From Malaya genurostris (lineage: Eukaryota; Arthropoda; Insecta; Diptera; Culicidae): DNA of 64,000 nucleotides. Every line of letters begins with the position of its first letter. The first letter of the stretch is position 1. The position numbers were made by a program, and so were the translations under genes. Location: the NCBI RefSeq assembly GCF_030247185.1, contig NC_080571.1:349304254-349368253 (forward strand), given 5' to 3'. Positions 23,348 through 33,990 of this stretch are shown one piece after another. Below the pieces are notes generated by a model. It was not told where the DNA came from. It saw nothing but the letters and a program-made list of their open reading frames with translations, and did no database searches.

Positions 23348-24631
23348 ACAGTTCGGCTGAAAAGTTCGTATCGTTTAATAGAAACACACATTTTTTTGCC
23401 AAAATTCGTTTTTATTATTCAACATAATTGCCATCAGAGGCGATACAGCGATTATAGCGATCTTCCAACTTTTCGATACCATTTTTGTAGTACGATTTGT
23501 CCTTTGCCTCAAAATAGGCCTCAGTTTCAGCGATTACCTCTTTATTGCTTCTAAATTTTTTACCAGCGAGCATTCTGTTGAGGTCTGAGAACAGGAAAAA
23601 GTCACTGGGGGCCAAATCTGGAGAATACGGTGGATGAGGGAGCAATTCGAAGCCCAATTCGTTCAATTGCAGCATGGTTTCCATCGACTTGTGACACGGT
23701 GCATTGTCTTGATGAAACAAAACTTTTTTCTTCTTCAAATGAAGCCGTTTTTTTTTAATTTCGTCCTTCAAACGCTCTAATAACGCTATATAATAGTCAC
23801 TGTTGATGGTTTTTCGCTTTTCAAGGTAGTCGATGAAAATTATACCATGCGAATCCCAAAATACAGACGCCATAACCTTACCGGCCGATTGTTGAGTCTT
23901 TCCACGCTTTGGGTTCGGTTCATCGCGTGCAGTCCACTCAGCTGACTGTCGATAGGACTCCGGAGTGAAGTGATGGAGCCATGTTTCGTCCATTGTTATA
24001 TATCGACGAAAATAATCGGTTTTATTTCGATATAACAGCTCCAAACACTGCTCAGAATCATCAATTTGTTGTTGTTTTTGATCGATTGTGAGCTCACGCG
24101 GCACCCATTTTGCACAAAGCTTTCTCATATCCAAATATTCGTGAATAATATGTCCAACACGTTCCTTTGATATCTTTAGGGTGTCAGCTATCTCGATCAA
24201 CTTCACTTTACGGTCATTGAAAATCATTTTGTGGATTTTTTTCACGGTAACAGCCTCTTTTGGACGTCCACTGCGTTCATCGTCTTCGGTGCTCATATGA
24301 CCAGTACGAAATTTTGCAAACCACTTACGAATTGTTGCTTCGCCCGGTGCAGAGTCTGGATAACACTCATCAAGCCATTTTTTGGTATCGGCGGCACTTT
24401 TTTTCATCAAAAAGTAGTGTTTCATCAACACACGAAATTCCTTTTTTTCCACTTTTTTCACAATAACAAAAGTAGCTTCACTCAAAATGCAATATCTCAC
24501 AAACTAATAATCAGACAGCTGTCAAATTTATACACGTATCTTTTGAAGGTTAGTACTAACTGAAAATGGTATGGATTTAATTCTAGTGGCGCCCTCTCAT
24601 AGAAACGATACGAACTTTGCAGCCGATCTGT
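23348..24631 (-). mobile_element. irritans-type mariner, full length
   Basis: 1284 bp flanked by TA (23346-23347 and 24632-24633). Inverted ends start ACAGTTCGGCTGAAAAGTTC at the left and ACAGATCGGCTGCAAAGTTC, read inward, at the right. The size, ends and transposase are those of a complete mariner. It inserted into a GAATTC-rich degenerate repeat. Confidence 0.92.
23415..24500 (-). CDS. mariner transposase, DD34D, irritans subfamily
   Basis: The 361-codon ORF spans the usual mariner length of 345-350 plus a 16-residue upstream extension. The N-terminal helix-turn-helix and the WVPREL linker motif are present. The core has TMDETWLHHF, LFHQDNAPCHKS and SPDLAPSDFFLF with 34 residues between the last two Asp, and the C-terminus is RYNRCIASDGNYVE. 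The usual start Met before EKKEFRVL is Val here (codon 24450-24452), so translation would need the upstream ATG. Three residues (DEN) are also lost after EAVT relative to copy 2. All three catalytic Asp survive. It may be inactive despite its open frame. Confidence 0.9.
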   Translation of the reverse strand: MRYCILSEATFVIVKKVEKKEFRVLMKHYFLMKKSAADTKKWLDECYPDSAPGEATIRKWFAKFRTGHMSTEDDERSGRPKEAVTVKKIHKMIFNDRKVKLIEIADTLKISKERVGHIIHEYLDMRKLCAKWVPRELTIDQKQQQIDDSEQCLELLYRNKTDYFRRYITMDETWLHHFTPESYRQSAEWTARDEPNPKRGKTQQSAGKVMASVFWDSHGIIFIDYLEKRKTINSDYYIALLERLKDEIKKKRLHLKKKKVLFHQDNAPCHKSMETMLQLNELGFELLPHPPYSPDLAPSDFFLFSDLNRMLAGKKFRSNKEVIAETEAYFEAKDKSYYKNGIEKLEDRYNRCIASDGNYVE

Positions 24632-24639
24632 TATCTCGG

Positions 24640-24985
24640 AATTTGAGTTCATAATTCTAATTTAGGATTTCACTTTCATCATTCTGGTACATCCATTTTC
24701 AGAATTCATATCCAGAATTCAAGACATGTATGCTGGAACTATATTCCGTACTTGGATTCTGGAACTAGATTTCGGAACTGAACTCAGTTCCTTTATTCAG
24801 GTTCGGAGTTTAAATTCAGAATTCAATTCTAGAACTTAGGTACAAATCAGTTTCATAACTCTAGAACTAAATTCATGTACTGAATTCTTGATCTGGATTC
24901 CGGACCAGAATTTTGCAACTGAATTCTGAGCCTGTCCCAGATTTTGAGTCTCGTTCTAGAATCCAATTCCAGAATTATCGATCGA
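24640..24985. repeat. Degenerate GAATTCTGGAACT-type low-complexity repeat, right part
   Basis: Continuation of 23085-23345 beyond the mariner insertion; words such as CCAGAATTCA and TGGATTCTGGAACTAG recur irregularly. Confidence 0.6.
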
Positions 24986-25235
24986 TTATCGCTTTTGCCA
25001 ATATGAAATGCATCTTCTTATTTTTATGGATCCCTGATGTGATGATACCAGAAGAGAAAAAAATGATAAATATTCAATCTAATTTCAATTACAATCCATA
25101 TGAAAGTACTAACTGAAGTATTCGTATTCTTCGAACTGCTTCGCTTGCTGTATTTGCTTAGGCCAATTTTAACCAATCGTGGGATGGTTTCATAAGCGAA
25201 TACATAGTCGTCTGGTCCTGTCCTAGAGTTCAACC

Positions 25236-25346
25236 TTAGACTGTAGACAGAGTGAGCGGGAGCAGCTGAGGCAAGCTTGATTCTGATCATAGCGAAACAT
25301 GTATCATTCAACTCAGCTTCTCGCGTTCACTCTGTCTGCAGCCTAA
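25236..25346. mobile_element. Short hairpin MITE-like element
   Basis: About 37-bp inverted ends, TTAGACTGTAGACAGAGTG and (read inward from the right) TTAGGCTGCAGACAGAGTG, each followed by an AGCTGAG block, enclose a 35-bp loop. Total 111 bp. No coding. The arms are diverged, so the copy is old. The family is unknown. Confidence 0.55.
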
Positions 25347-25689
25347 CACTAAACGTTATCTACAAATTGATATAGATCTCGATTAAATGATTGCTATTAA
25401 ACGATTATCTCGATTAGTGGCACTGCCGTTAATCGATTACAAATACTCGATTACTTTAGCCTTTTATTCGATTATTTTGATTATTCGAGTAAAAAAATAC
25501 ATCACTAGTAAAAAAATACATCTACAAGCTATCGGAAATATAATCAGGAATTTGTGATTAAATTTTCAACAGTGTGAGATACCCATAAATTATCGAAAAA
25601 CAAAGTTTTCTAAAACTTTTGAAAATAATGAGGAAAATTCATCACGCTTGCTTGCCTTTTTCGCATCCGGATGACGGGTTTGAGGTAGT
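25347..25689. other. ATCGATTA-rich non-coding stretch
   Basis: Irregular ATCGATTA/TCGATTACT words (25375-25490) resemble 21440-21545, possibly a degenerate satellite flanking this region on both sides. No gene. Confidence 0.45.
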
Positions 25690-26130
25690 CAAGCACATAT
25701 CAATTCCGATTATCTACTGGACGAGTATGAAAGTTAAAATTTGATTGAAAATCGTTCATTTCTTCTAGAGCTTCAGACGGAACTGGATGTTGAGGTGAAG
25801 TTCTCCCACTAACATTAGTGAGAGCAAACCAAGTATAAAGCGTGAAACGCCCAGATCGTGCTTTCATTTGGACGTCGGGAGCAGCAGTCGTCAGTAATGA
25901 GAGCACAGCTTTTGCGTGGTACAAAATCTCAAACGTACAGGTCGCTGCGCCAGTTTCCCTTTAAAGAAAATCGATTGCATCATCCTGCTGCTGGTCGTTT
26001 GCATTGGAACAAAATGCAACGAAAAATGAACCACAATGGGGAACATTATGCAAAATCAACCCTTCTAATGGCTCCAAATTTTATCTAAAGAACTATAAAG
26101 ATTGCTTCGTTCCAAATCGGTAATTAAAAC
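25690..26130. repeat. Interspersed repeat family H, one copy
   Basis: The segment 25920-26090 matches, in inverted orientation, 60410-60590. Shared parts are CAGTTTCCCTT, CATCCTG(C/T)TG(C/G)TGGTCG, CATTGGA.(C/T)AAAAT.CAACG and GAACATTATGCAAAATCA. Both readings give QFPF..(D/N)RL.HP..GRLHW.K.QRKMN, but with too many differences to assign a protein. Three pieces of the family occur in the window (also 55600-55960). Confidence 0.55.
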
Positions 26131-26633
26131 CATCAATGTAGTGCAAATCTGGGATAATTTGATTAGTTTTGTACAGTGCAAAATTCGCAACAGTGTTTAG
26201 TATCGTAGATAATTACACAATTTGGCCCCTCTGAATGTCACGAACTAATCCCGTACAGCATTTTGATAGTTTCTTTCACTGTAATATTTAAACAAAAATG
26301 AATTAATCGACATCAAAATTCTGTATATTGTTATCTGCCCATACACGCATATAACTTCCATATCGATTTTCGTTAAGTTTGACTTAGCTTGAGGAATGCA
26401 ATCTGTACTCAATATACTCTCAGAAATTGCAATAAAAGTTGAGTGTTTATTCAGTAAAATGTGAACAAAATATCAACTCATGTCTGTCCCATATGCAAAG
26501 TACATACATTGAGCATACAATTTTGTTGCATCATCAAACGGCATCGCACATCAAACCCACGTAAGTGCCTACAACTTCTTCAATTTCAAAAACTTCTGTG
26601 AAAATATCGATATTTTTGAGATTTTTTTGTAAA
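26131..26633. other. Unassigned non-coding stretch
   Basis: AT-rich, no feature recognised. Confidence 0.4.
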
Positions 26634-27762
26634 TCTCTACATATAAAAATGCAGACATCATTCTTCGTAATCGCATCACTTAAGAACGGATGGACGGGTT
26701 TACATGAATCTTTTTTTGTTTGATTAGTTTCTACCCCCACCGGGTTCGTACATCAAAAAAATTAGGAAAATTTGCCGGAAAAGTGGGAAAAATCCATAAA
26801 GTTGTTTTGTATGGACAATCGAATTTTCCGTTGAAAAAGTCGTCAATCTACGATTGATGTGTGGCCCGCAACGAGTTGCATAAGAACAAATTCAGCAGCT
26901 AGAAGTTCTATATGGAAGATCTATAATAGAACAGAAACTGGAACAAACGTATCCCCAGCAAGCCGTTCTAGTTTTATTTATTCGACTAGTTCTTCTGTCA
27001 CATTTAAAACTGGTCTAAGATGCCGTTCTATTTTTTTTTGTATATTTGAAACACGAGTAAAACACTGCTGGGGCTGCCAGTTTTTCTTGTTATAAAATCC
27101 AGATTTAAATTTTGTAACTGACAAAAATTATGCATCTAGAACTAGAACACTACTATACGAGTATATGCCCTAAGTGTTTGGTCGTCGAAGAAAAGAATAC
27201 TAGATCGTAGAAAAAATCGTTTGGCGCACAACGAACAGTTTTGTGTGGATATTTCACATGCATACTTTATTCATGTTATTTGTCATTTCGAGCCACATGC
27301 CTAATTGGATATCAAAACTATTGCTTGCCAAATGACTCAATAACGGAATGCATATTACTATTCTTGAAATCCGCTGTAGGCAGGAGAAAAAGTTCTGATA
27401 TCGTTTACCATTCGATGGATTGTGTGTAATGGAGTTAGATAAATAATAATAAGTGGCAATTAGACATCAATGTTCAATATGATTATCATAATGGATTTAT
27501 ACTGCCATTTTATATTTCATATTCTGAGAAGAATGTTCAAATTGGCAAGATCAATATCTAATTAAAATTTAAGCGACGTCTCTTTAAGCAACCAAAAGTT
27601 CCACAGTACCTGACAGACCCATGTGGGGTTTCAAGAGAGGGTTCAAGGGTGGGTTTCACAAGAAGGGAGGTAAGTGTTCAAGAGGGAGAAGGTTCAAGAA
27701 GGGTGGAGATTATTTTTATATAATTGCATTTTTATATAATAGGTACTCTATTGTTCATGGAA

Positions 27763-27831
27763 CCTAATGTTAAAAAATCTTCCATTGAGTGGAGAGCCCC
27801 CCCACTCAATGGAAGATTTTTTCACATTAGG
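27763..27831. repeat. Perfect-arm hairpin
   Basis: Two roughly 30-bp arms, CCTAATGTTAAAAAATCTTC and on to GAGTGG, pair with their inverted copy across a 9-base loop (AGAGCCCCC). One mismatch/indel near TGTTA versus TGTGA. C-rich tracts lie just downstream. It could be the tip of a small MITE. Confidence 0.7.
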
Positions 27832-28207
27832 TCCCCCCCCCCTCCGGGTGTAGTTGTTAAAACCCCTACAAAACCCCTCTGCGCACGAGCCTGGTACCTG
27901 AACAATATCCACTATATTAGAGCCCTAAAGTACGCGTGGCACATTTTGGCAACTTGAATATACAGAACAAGTTCTGAGAAAACTTTCTCGCTGCTTTAAA
28001 ACTGTACAAGGAACTACTTCAAAGTTTATTCTGTTGCGTCGGGTGAACATTCAAGTATGAGTAATTCCTTAAAACGGACTGTTCAGAAGGGTTTCTATGC
28101 TTTGTATGTATGTGTTAAGTTTATCAATACAAAATTCTGGTTAGTGAGCTTTTTTATCCATTACCGAAAGCAAGAATCTCATCTGGAAGAGAAAGCGTGG
28201 CACCTTA

Positions 28208-29114
28208 ACAGTTCGGCTGAAAAGTTCGTATCGTTTAATAGAAACACACATTTTTTGCCAAAATTCGTTTTTATTATTCAACATAATTGCCATCAGAGGC
28301 GATACAGCGATTATAGCGATCTTCCAACTTTTCGATACCATTTTTGTAGTACGATTTGCCCTTTGCCTCAAAATAGGCCTTAGTTTCAGCGATTACCTCT
28401 GCATTGCTTCTAAATTTTTTACCAGCGAGCATTCTGTTGAGGTCTGAGAACAGGAAAAAGTCACTGGGGGCCAAATCTGGAGAATATGGTGGATGAGGGA
28501 GCAATTCAACAGCTCCAAACACTGCTCAGAATCATCAATTCGTTGTTGTTTTTGATCGATTGTGAGCTCGCGCGGCACCCATTTAGCACAAAGCTTTCTC
28601 ATATCCAAATATTCGTGAATAATATGTCCAACACGTTCCTTTGATATCTTTAGGGTGTCAGCTATCTCGATCAACTTCACTTTACGGTAATTGAAATTCA
28701 TTTTGTGGATTTTTTTCACGTTTTCATCGGTAACAGCCTCTTTTGGACGTCCACTGCGTTCATCGTCTTCGGTGATCATATGACCAGTACGAAATTTTGC
28801 AAACCACTTACGAATTGTTTTTTCGTCCGGTGCAGAGTCTGGATAACACTCATCAAGCCATTTTTTGGTATCGGCGGCACTTTTTTTCATCAAAAAGTAG
28901 TGTTTCATCAACACACGAAATTCCTTTTTTCCATTTTTTTTCACAATAACAAAAGTAGCTTCACTCAAAATGCAATATCTCACAAACTAATAATCAGACA
29001 GCTGTCAAATTTATACACGTATCTTTTGAAGGTTGGTACTAACTGAAAATGGTATGGATTTAATTCTAGTGGCGCCCTCTCATAGACGCGATACGAACTT
29101 TTCAGCCGATCTGT
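28208..29114 (-). mobile_element. irritans-type mariner, internal deletion derivative
   Basis: 907 bp flanked by TA (28206-28207 and 29115-29116), with the same ends as the 23.3-kb copy. About 390 bp are missing internally; the junction is at GCAATTC/AACAGCTCC, about 28508. Otherwise it is very similar to the full copy, so both derive from a recently active family. Confidence 0.9.
28274..28983 (-). pseudogene. mariner transposase with deleted catalytic core
   Basis: The N-terminal DNA-binding half is open (through WVPREL and SEQCLELL). The deletion then removes the first two catalytic Asp motifs (TMDETW, HQDNAP) and resumes in another frame at ELLPHPPYSPDLAPSDFFLF, ending RYNRCIASDGNYVE. It keeps EAVTDENVKKIHKM where the full copy has lost three residues. 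It cannot catalyse transposition but could still bind ends if expressed. Confidence 0.9.
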
Positions 29115-29421
29115 TATATCCATTATGTCGAAGTCATTAGAGAGAGATTTTTTATTGACTCAAAGGATGGGATGACAATCTGCGCATTTGCTTATTTTTT
29201 TTCTAAACAGGAGTATTTCTCATTTTCACATTAATTTTTGGTGATATTGCTTTTTTGAGCTAAAGCGAATGTGTGTCGAATTCCGTTGATTGTAGGATAA
29301 GTAATCAGAAAAACAATGGAGATAAACGTTAACTACTTAGTCTTTTGACAATTCTGCTGTCCGAAAACATAAATTCGAACAAATATTTTTTGAGAGAGAC
29401 GAAGTTCGACGGGTCAGCTAG

Positions 29422-30390
29422 TATAAAATATAAAATTTTTGAAATTTTAGCTGAAAGTAAAATTAGTCGGTTGGTACACGAACATTCTTCAATGCGTGCT
29501 TAGATAAGTCACAAAAAAACAATAAGATTAAAAAGATTGTGTAAAAGTACCATATTTCTTGAGATTTTTAGTGAATATGATAGAATTTCCTGCTAAAAAT
29601 TTTAATTGAAGCAATATTCAATCGATTGGTGATCAACAATGAATAAATGTTTGATATGAATTCCATACTAAGTGTCAATCAGGTTCAATTTTATTTTAAT
29701 TTAACCCCTCGGCCAAAGTAGCCCATAAAGGGAAAAAAACATTTCTGTAAAATATCTAGTTTTTGAATTTACTTTAGTAAATTTGCAACTATTTTTTCCC
29801 GCACATTATTCGAAATAGATAATCATCAAAATTGACTGCAAATTCAATTCGTATTCAGGAAAAGCAGGATTGAGGCAACATGCAAATTATCGACATTGAC
29901 TAAATTTTTGTTTATTAAAAAAAAATATTTTATTTATTTTGATAGTACAATCTGTTGCAGCAGGTAAGCAATGATAATTGTTGTAAATGTCGAAAATTGG
30001 TTCAAATTCAATAAATTATAACGAAATAAATGTAAATCAAGTTTGAAAATGTACTTACTGTTTTGCTCCTTCAATCAAGCCCAATTTTCCTACGTGAAAT
30101 TGGTGATTATTTTACAAACGAATAGATCCATACATCTCTTCAAACATGACTTGAACGTCTGTTCTCTGTGATTTTACAACTGTGACAGTTTTTTTAATTG
30201 TATCGTCAGAGACCTAAATGCAAAAAGATGACGATCGCAGCAGGCGTAAGCAAAGGGCGCGAAATTTTTGTTTGGTCTCGTCAAAATTTTTCGGAAATAC
30301 GTTTTGCTCGTTCTGTGGAAAATATAATAAATGAAGTCAATATGCTTGTATATTTGTGGTGATTTAAGCAAAATTTCAATTCCCTTACAT
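29422..30390. other. Unassigned AT-rich stretch
   Basis: No gene. ACCCCTCGGCCAAAGTAGCC (29704) resembles the start of block D at 54974. GAAAATATAATAAATGAAG recurs from 9712. Confidence 0.45.
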
Positions 30391-31795
30391 TACTTTAATG
30401 GTGCAAATCCCGTCTTCGGAACATGACCGAACGAATTGTAGATTTCCAGGATACTAGATCTTGAGCCACCGTTTTCCAGTCGCTCTGTACTCCCGCTGCG
30501 CGTGCATCCTCTTCGATTGCGCATAGCCAGCGAGTGCGAGGTCTACCCTGCAGCATGTGAGACTTATTGATGATGGTACCGTTTCTTTGCACGCCGGATC
30601 TTCGTATGGCACCTTCGAACGCTATATTGAACAACAGATCGCCCGCCCTGCCTCTATCCATCTAACGTCACGAAAGCATTGGATGTCGTCCCAGCTTAAC
30701 GCTTGATTTCGATCCATCGAGCGTCGCACGATTCAGTCTAATAAGCTCTGTCGGAAAGCCATGTTCTAACATGATCTGCCACAATTCGTTACGTTTCACT
30801 GAGTCGTACGCAGCTTTGAAATCTATAAACAGATGATGAGTCCGCAAGTTGTACTCCCGAAACTTATTCTCGAAAAACGCATTGGTATTCGCCGACAAAG
30901 GATTTTGCCAATGGACGGAGCTTTCGACTTTGAGAAGTTCAGCCGGGATCCCGTCCTTCCCAGCGGCCTTTCCATTTTTAAGATGTCTAACCGCTTTTCG
31001 TATTTCGTCTAGCGTGGGTGGGTCCACAGCTTGTCCATCATCCTCAATCCCCATTCTGTTCATGTTCTCTTCCATTGATTGCTCATTCAATAGTCGCTCG
31101 AAGTGCTCCTTCCACCTGGTAGCCACTGATGTGTGATCGGTCAACAGATTTCCGTCTCGATCGTTGATCATAACTGGTACGGGTGTATCCATTTTTCTCA
31201 TGCGGTTGACCGTTTTGTAGAACCTCCGAGCGTCGTTTCTAGCGAAAGAGTTCTGTGCACTCTTTCATTTTGGTCACGTTTTTTCCACCGGTTCAATTTT
31301 TTCTCAGCTTCCAATATCGCTCTCTGTTTTGACGGGTTGCCGCGGTAAGCCTTCGGCATCAAACCATTCGCTATGTTGGTTTTCCCGTGTGGTCCCTAAC
31401 ATTTCTGTGGCTGTTATATTGACCGCGTCGTGAAACTGCTTCCACGCAGCGTTCAAGCCATCGTCGTTATGTCGTTGTCCGATTCGTTCGTCGAGTATTC
31501 GGGTGTATTCTTCAGAACTCGAAAGCCGTTGTATGTTCAGACGCATGGAGTGTCTCCAGGTGTGTTTACGAATATCCCTACGCGCAAAATAGGTGCTACA
31601 GATCGTCATTCCTCTGACTGCGGCTAGGTTAATCAATCTTAGGCCGTTGTCGTTGGTAGATGAGTCCTTACCAATAACTGAACAAAAGAATTCATCTTTT
31701 CCGACCTGGGCGTTTACATCCCCGATGATGATTTGTGATTTTAACGTCGTGTTTAGGGCACTCATCGTAGGTCCTGTCTAGACGCAACTCTCGAG
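30391..31795 (-). pseudogene. Rearranged LINE (RTE/craniofacial-protein-2-like endonuclease-RT), multiply deleted
   Basis: From high to low coordinates there is an endonuclease tail (IIIGDVNAQVGKDEFF, NDNGLRLINLA, CSTYFARRDIRKHTWRH). The RT N-terminus follows (LTDHTSVATRWKEHFERLL, LKNGKAAGKDGIPAELLK), then LFIDFKAAYDSVKR with the first RT Asp, and LLFNIAFEGAIRR. The C-terminal tail is GRPRTRWLCAIEEDARAAG. Segments are missing after HTWRH, after PAELLK and between SHML and GRPRTRW, the last taking the YADD box. Three frames are used. The relic is strongly deleted but its residual sequence is little diverged. Confidence 0.8.
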
Positions 31796-33063
31796 CAAGA
31801 AGGCTGTCTCGCGCAGGTTCCAATAGGGTCCTGACGAGTTTCCAATCAGATTCCTTTAAACTTGGTGTTTGTTTTATTTCGGTATGCCACCTTACTTATT
31901 TCGGTATGCCACCTTACTGCCACGAGACTAGGTACCTTCGATATCTAGTCTCATGATGGGGCTGCCACCTTTGTTATAGCTGACTAGACACCGCGAGGTT
32001 GGAAACCGCGAGAAATCTCCGGCCATTTTTGTTAACAGTATTTGCGGGTCTTTTTTCTAATCAGTTTTTCTCGTCGGATTCTGATAAAACCCAAAACATT
32101 TTTTCATCTTTTATTCCTATAAACGATCCGGTTGTAGAGATGTTCAGTCTGAGTAGCAATTATATCAATTCCCAATACTATACTGATTATTCAAACAGAA
32201 GAAAACAAGACGATAGCAGTGTAACGCAATCAGAGGCATTCGTTTATGAGCGACAACAGCAAACAGTTTCGTGAATAAACAGGTAAAATTTTATTATTCA
32301 TCATACATCTAAATATTACATTTTTCTTAATCTATTATTTTCCTATACTTTCTGCTACAAATTACATAAATATGATCAGAAAGAATCGCACAACATAAGA
32401 ATATATTTCTTCCCTTGGTAGGCAAACCAGTAAAGTGTTCAATAATCACATATTTTCATTCATTCTTACCTATGATTGATCGTGTATATAATGCAAATCC
32501 TAAAGGCACATCCTGTCTAAAATTCAGTGTAGAAATTCTATTTCGAATTACTATTTCAGAATATTTCTAGAGTTTTGAACTTTACTAACTGTTTATTGGC
32601 AACTATCGTCTGACATAAAATAAAGAAAATGGTGCATTCGTGACTCAGATAATCTAAACTCAAGGTGTAAAATACAAAAGTGTAGTACAACCATCAACAT
32701 GTAGTGAATCATCTACGCATGATTATTGTCTTGATTAGAAGTTTTATAATGTCCTATTTATAGATTACAATTTACAGTTTTTCACAGGTCACCACAAATT
32801 CTACTACTATATCAATAATGACTAGATAGTTAGCAGTCATTGTTGCAATGTCATCGGCACGCATCAGATTAATTGTTCAGCATTTTTAACAATGAGTCAA
32901 ACTTGCGTTACTTTTTTCATACTTGACCGAAATCAATAGAAATCAAACTCAGCTGCTCTTTAAAGAGTGCTTTGTTTGCATGGAGTTCGAACATTTCGAA
33001 GCGACTAAGAAATTGGTACATTCGTTTCGAATTTTTCTGTGATAATTGAGTTTTAGATAATTA
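31796..33063. other. Unassigned non-coding stretch
   Basis: Includes a 23-bp tandem duplication (TTATTTCGGTATGCCACC repeated at about 31872 and 31895). AT-rich thereafter. A 91-codon ORF (31999-32274) has no recognisable domain. Confidence 0.5.
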
Positions 33064-33988
33064 CAGGGTGATTTTTTAAGAGCTTGATAACTTTTTTAAA
33101 CAATAAAACGCATAAAATTTGCAAAATCTCATCGGTTCTTTATTTTAAACGTTAGATTGGTACATGACATTTACTTTTTGAAGATAATTTCATTTAAATG
33201 TTGACCGCGGCTGCGTCTTAGGTGGTCCATTCGGAAAATCCGCTTTTTTATCGACAAATTTTGTTCAGCGATGAGGCTCATTTCTGGTTGAATGGCTACG
33301 TAAATAAGCAAAATTGCCGCATTTGGAGTGAAGAGCAACCAGAAGCCGTTCAAGAACTGCCCATGCATCCCGAAAAATGCACTGTTTGGTGTGGTTTGTA
33401 CGCTGGTGGAATCATTGGACCGTATTTTTTCAAAGATGCTGTTGGACGCAACGTTACAGTGAATGGCGATCGCTATCGTTCGATGCTAACAAACTTTTTG
33501 TTGCCAAAAATGGAAGAACTGAACTTGGTTGACATGTGGTTTCAACAAGATGGCGCTACATGCCACACAGCTCGCGATTCTATGGCCATTTTGAGGGAAA
33601 ACTTCGGAGAACAATTCATCTCAAGAAATGGACCGGTAAGTTGGCCACCAAGATCATGCGATTTGACGCCTTTAGACTATTTTTTGTGGGGCTACGTCAA
33701 GTCTAAAGTCTACAGAAATAAGCCAGTAACTATTCCAGCTTTGGAAGACAACATTTCCGAAGAAATTCGGGCTATTCCGGCCGAAATGCTCGAAAAAGCT
33801 GCCCAAAATTGGACTTTCCGAATGGACCACCTAAGACGCAGCCGCGGTCAACATTTAAATGAAATTATCTTCAAAAAGTAAATGTCATGTACCAATCTAA
33901 CGTTTAAAATAAAGAACCGATGAGATTTTGCAAATTTTATGCGTTTTATTGTTTAAAAAAGTTCTCAAGCTCTTAAAAAATCACCCTA
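33064..33988 (+). mobile_element. Rebuilt DD41D Tc1/mariner element, copy 2
   Basis: 925 bp flanked by TA (33062-33063 and 33989-33990). Nearly identical to copy 1 at 5918, including the same inverted duplication of the transposase 3' end as its left arm. It keeps the 10 bp (AACTTGGTTG) missing from copy 1, so its transposase fragment stays in frame. Confidence 0.9.
33222..33881 (+). CDS. DD41D transposase catalytic fragment, open frame
   Basis: 219 codons from an ATG lying at the snap-back junction. The sequence passes through FSDEAHFWLNGYVNKQNCRIW, MWFQQDGATCHTARD and CDLTPLDYFLWGYVKSKVY to the natural C-terminus RRSRGQHLNEIIFKK. All three catalytic Asp are present. The N-terminal end-binding domain is absent, replaced by inverted 3' sequence. 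Function as a transposase is therefore unlikely. The ORF start is fortuitous (MVHSENPLFYRQ is mostly antisense of the C-terminus). Confidence 0.8.
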   Translation: MVHSENPLFYRQILFSDEAHFWLNGYVNKQNCRIWSEEQPEAVQELPMHPEKCTVWCGLYAGGIIGPYFFKDAVGRNVTVNGDRYRSMLTNFLLPKMEELNLVDMWFQQDGATCHTARDSMAILRENFGEQFISRNGPVSWPPRSCDLTPLDYFLWGYVKSKVYRNKPVTIPALEDNISEEIRAIPAEMLEKAAQNWTFRMDHLRRSRGQHLNEIIFKK

Positions 33989-33990
33989 TA

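Larger units (their letters stand above)
26634..29421 (+). mobile_element. Possible non-autonomous Helitron interrupted by a mariner
   Basis: The 5' end reads TCTCTACATATAAAAATGCA, preceded by A. The 3' end reads ACGAAGTTCGACGGGTCAG then CTAG, followed by T. TC at the 5' end, CTAG at the 3' end, a small 3' hairpin and insertion between A and T are Helitron features. The body has no Rep/helicase ORF. It contains a 69-bp hairpin (27763-27831) and a 907-bp mariner deletion derivative. That both ends belong to one element is inference; they may be two fragments. Confidence 0.35.

Noticed and set aside
25920..26090. Histone H2A-like peptide (QFPF, GRLHW, QRKMN)
   Set aside because: Only short words resemble H2A. 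The order and spacing do not hold and both copies are heavily altered, so I do not call it a histone pseudogene.
33171..33368. Short ORF antisense to the DD41D transposase (also 6025-6222)
   Set aside because: It is the inverted duplicate of the transposase C-terminus within the left arm, not a separate gene.
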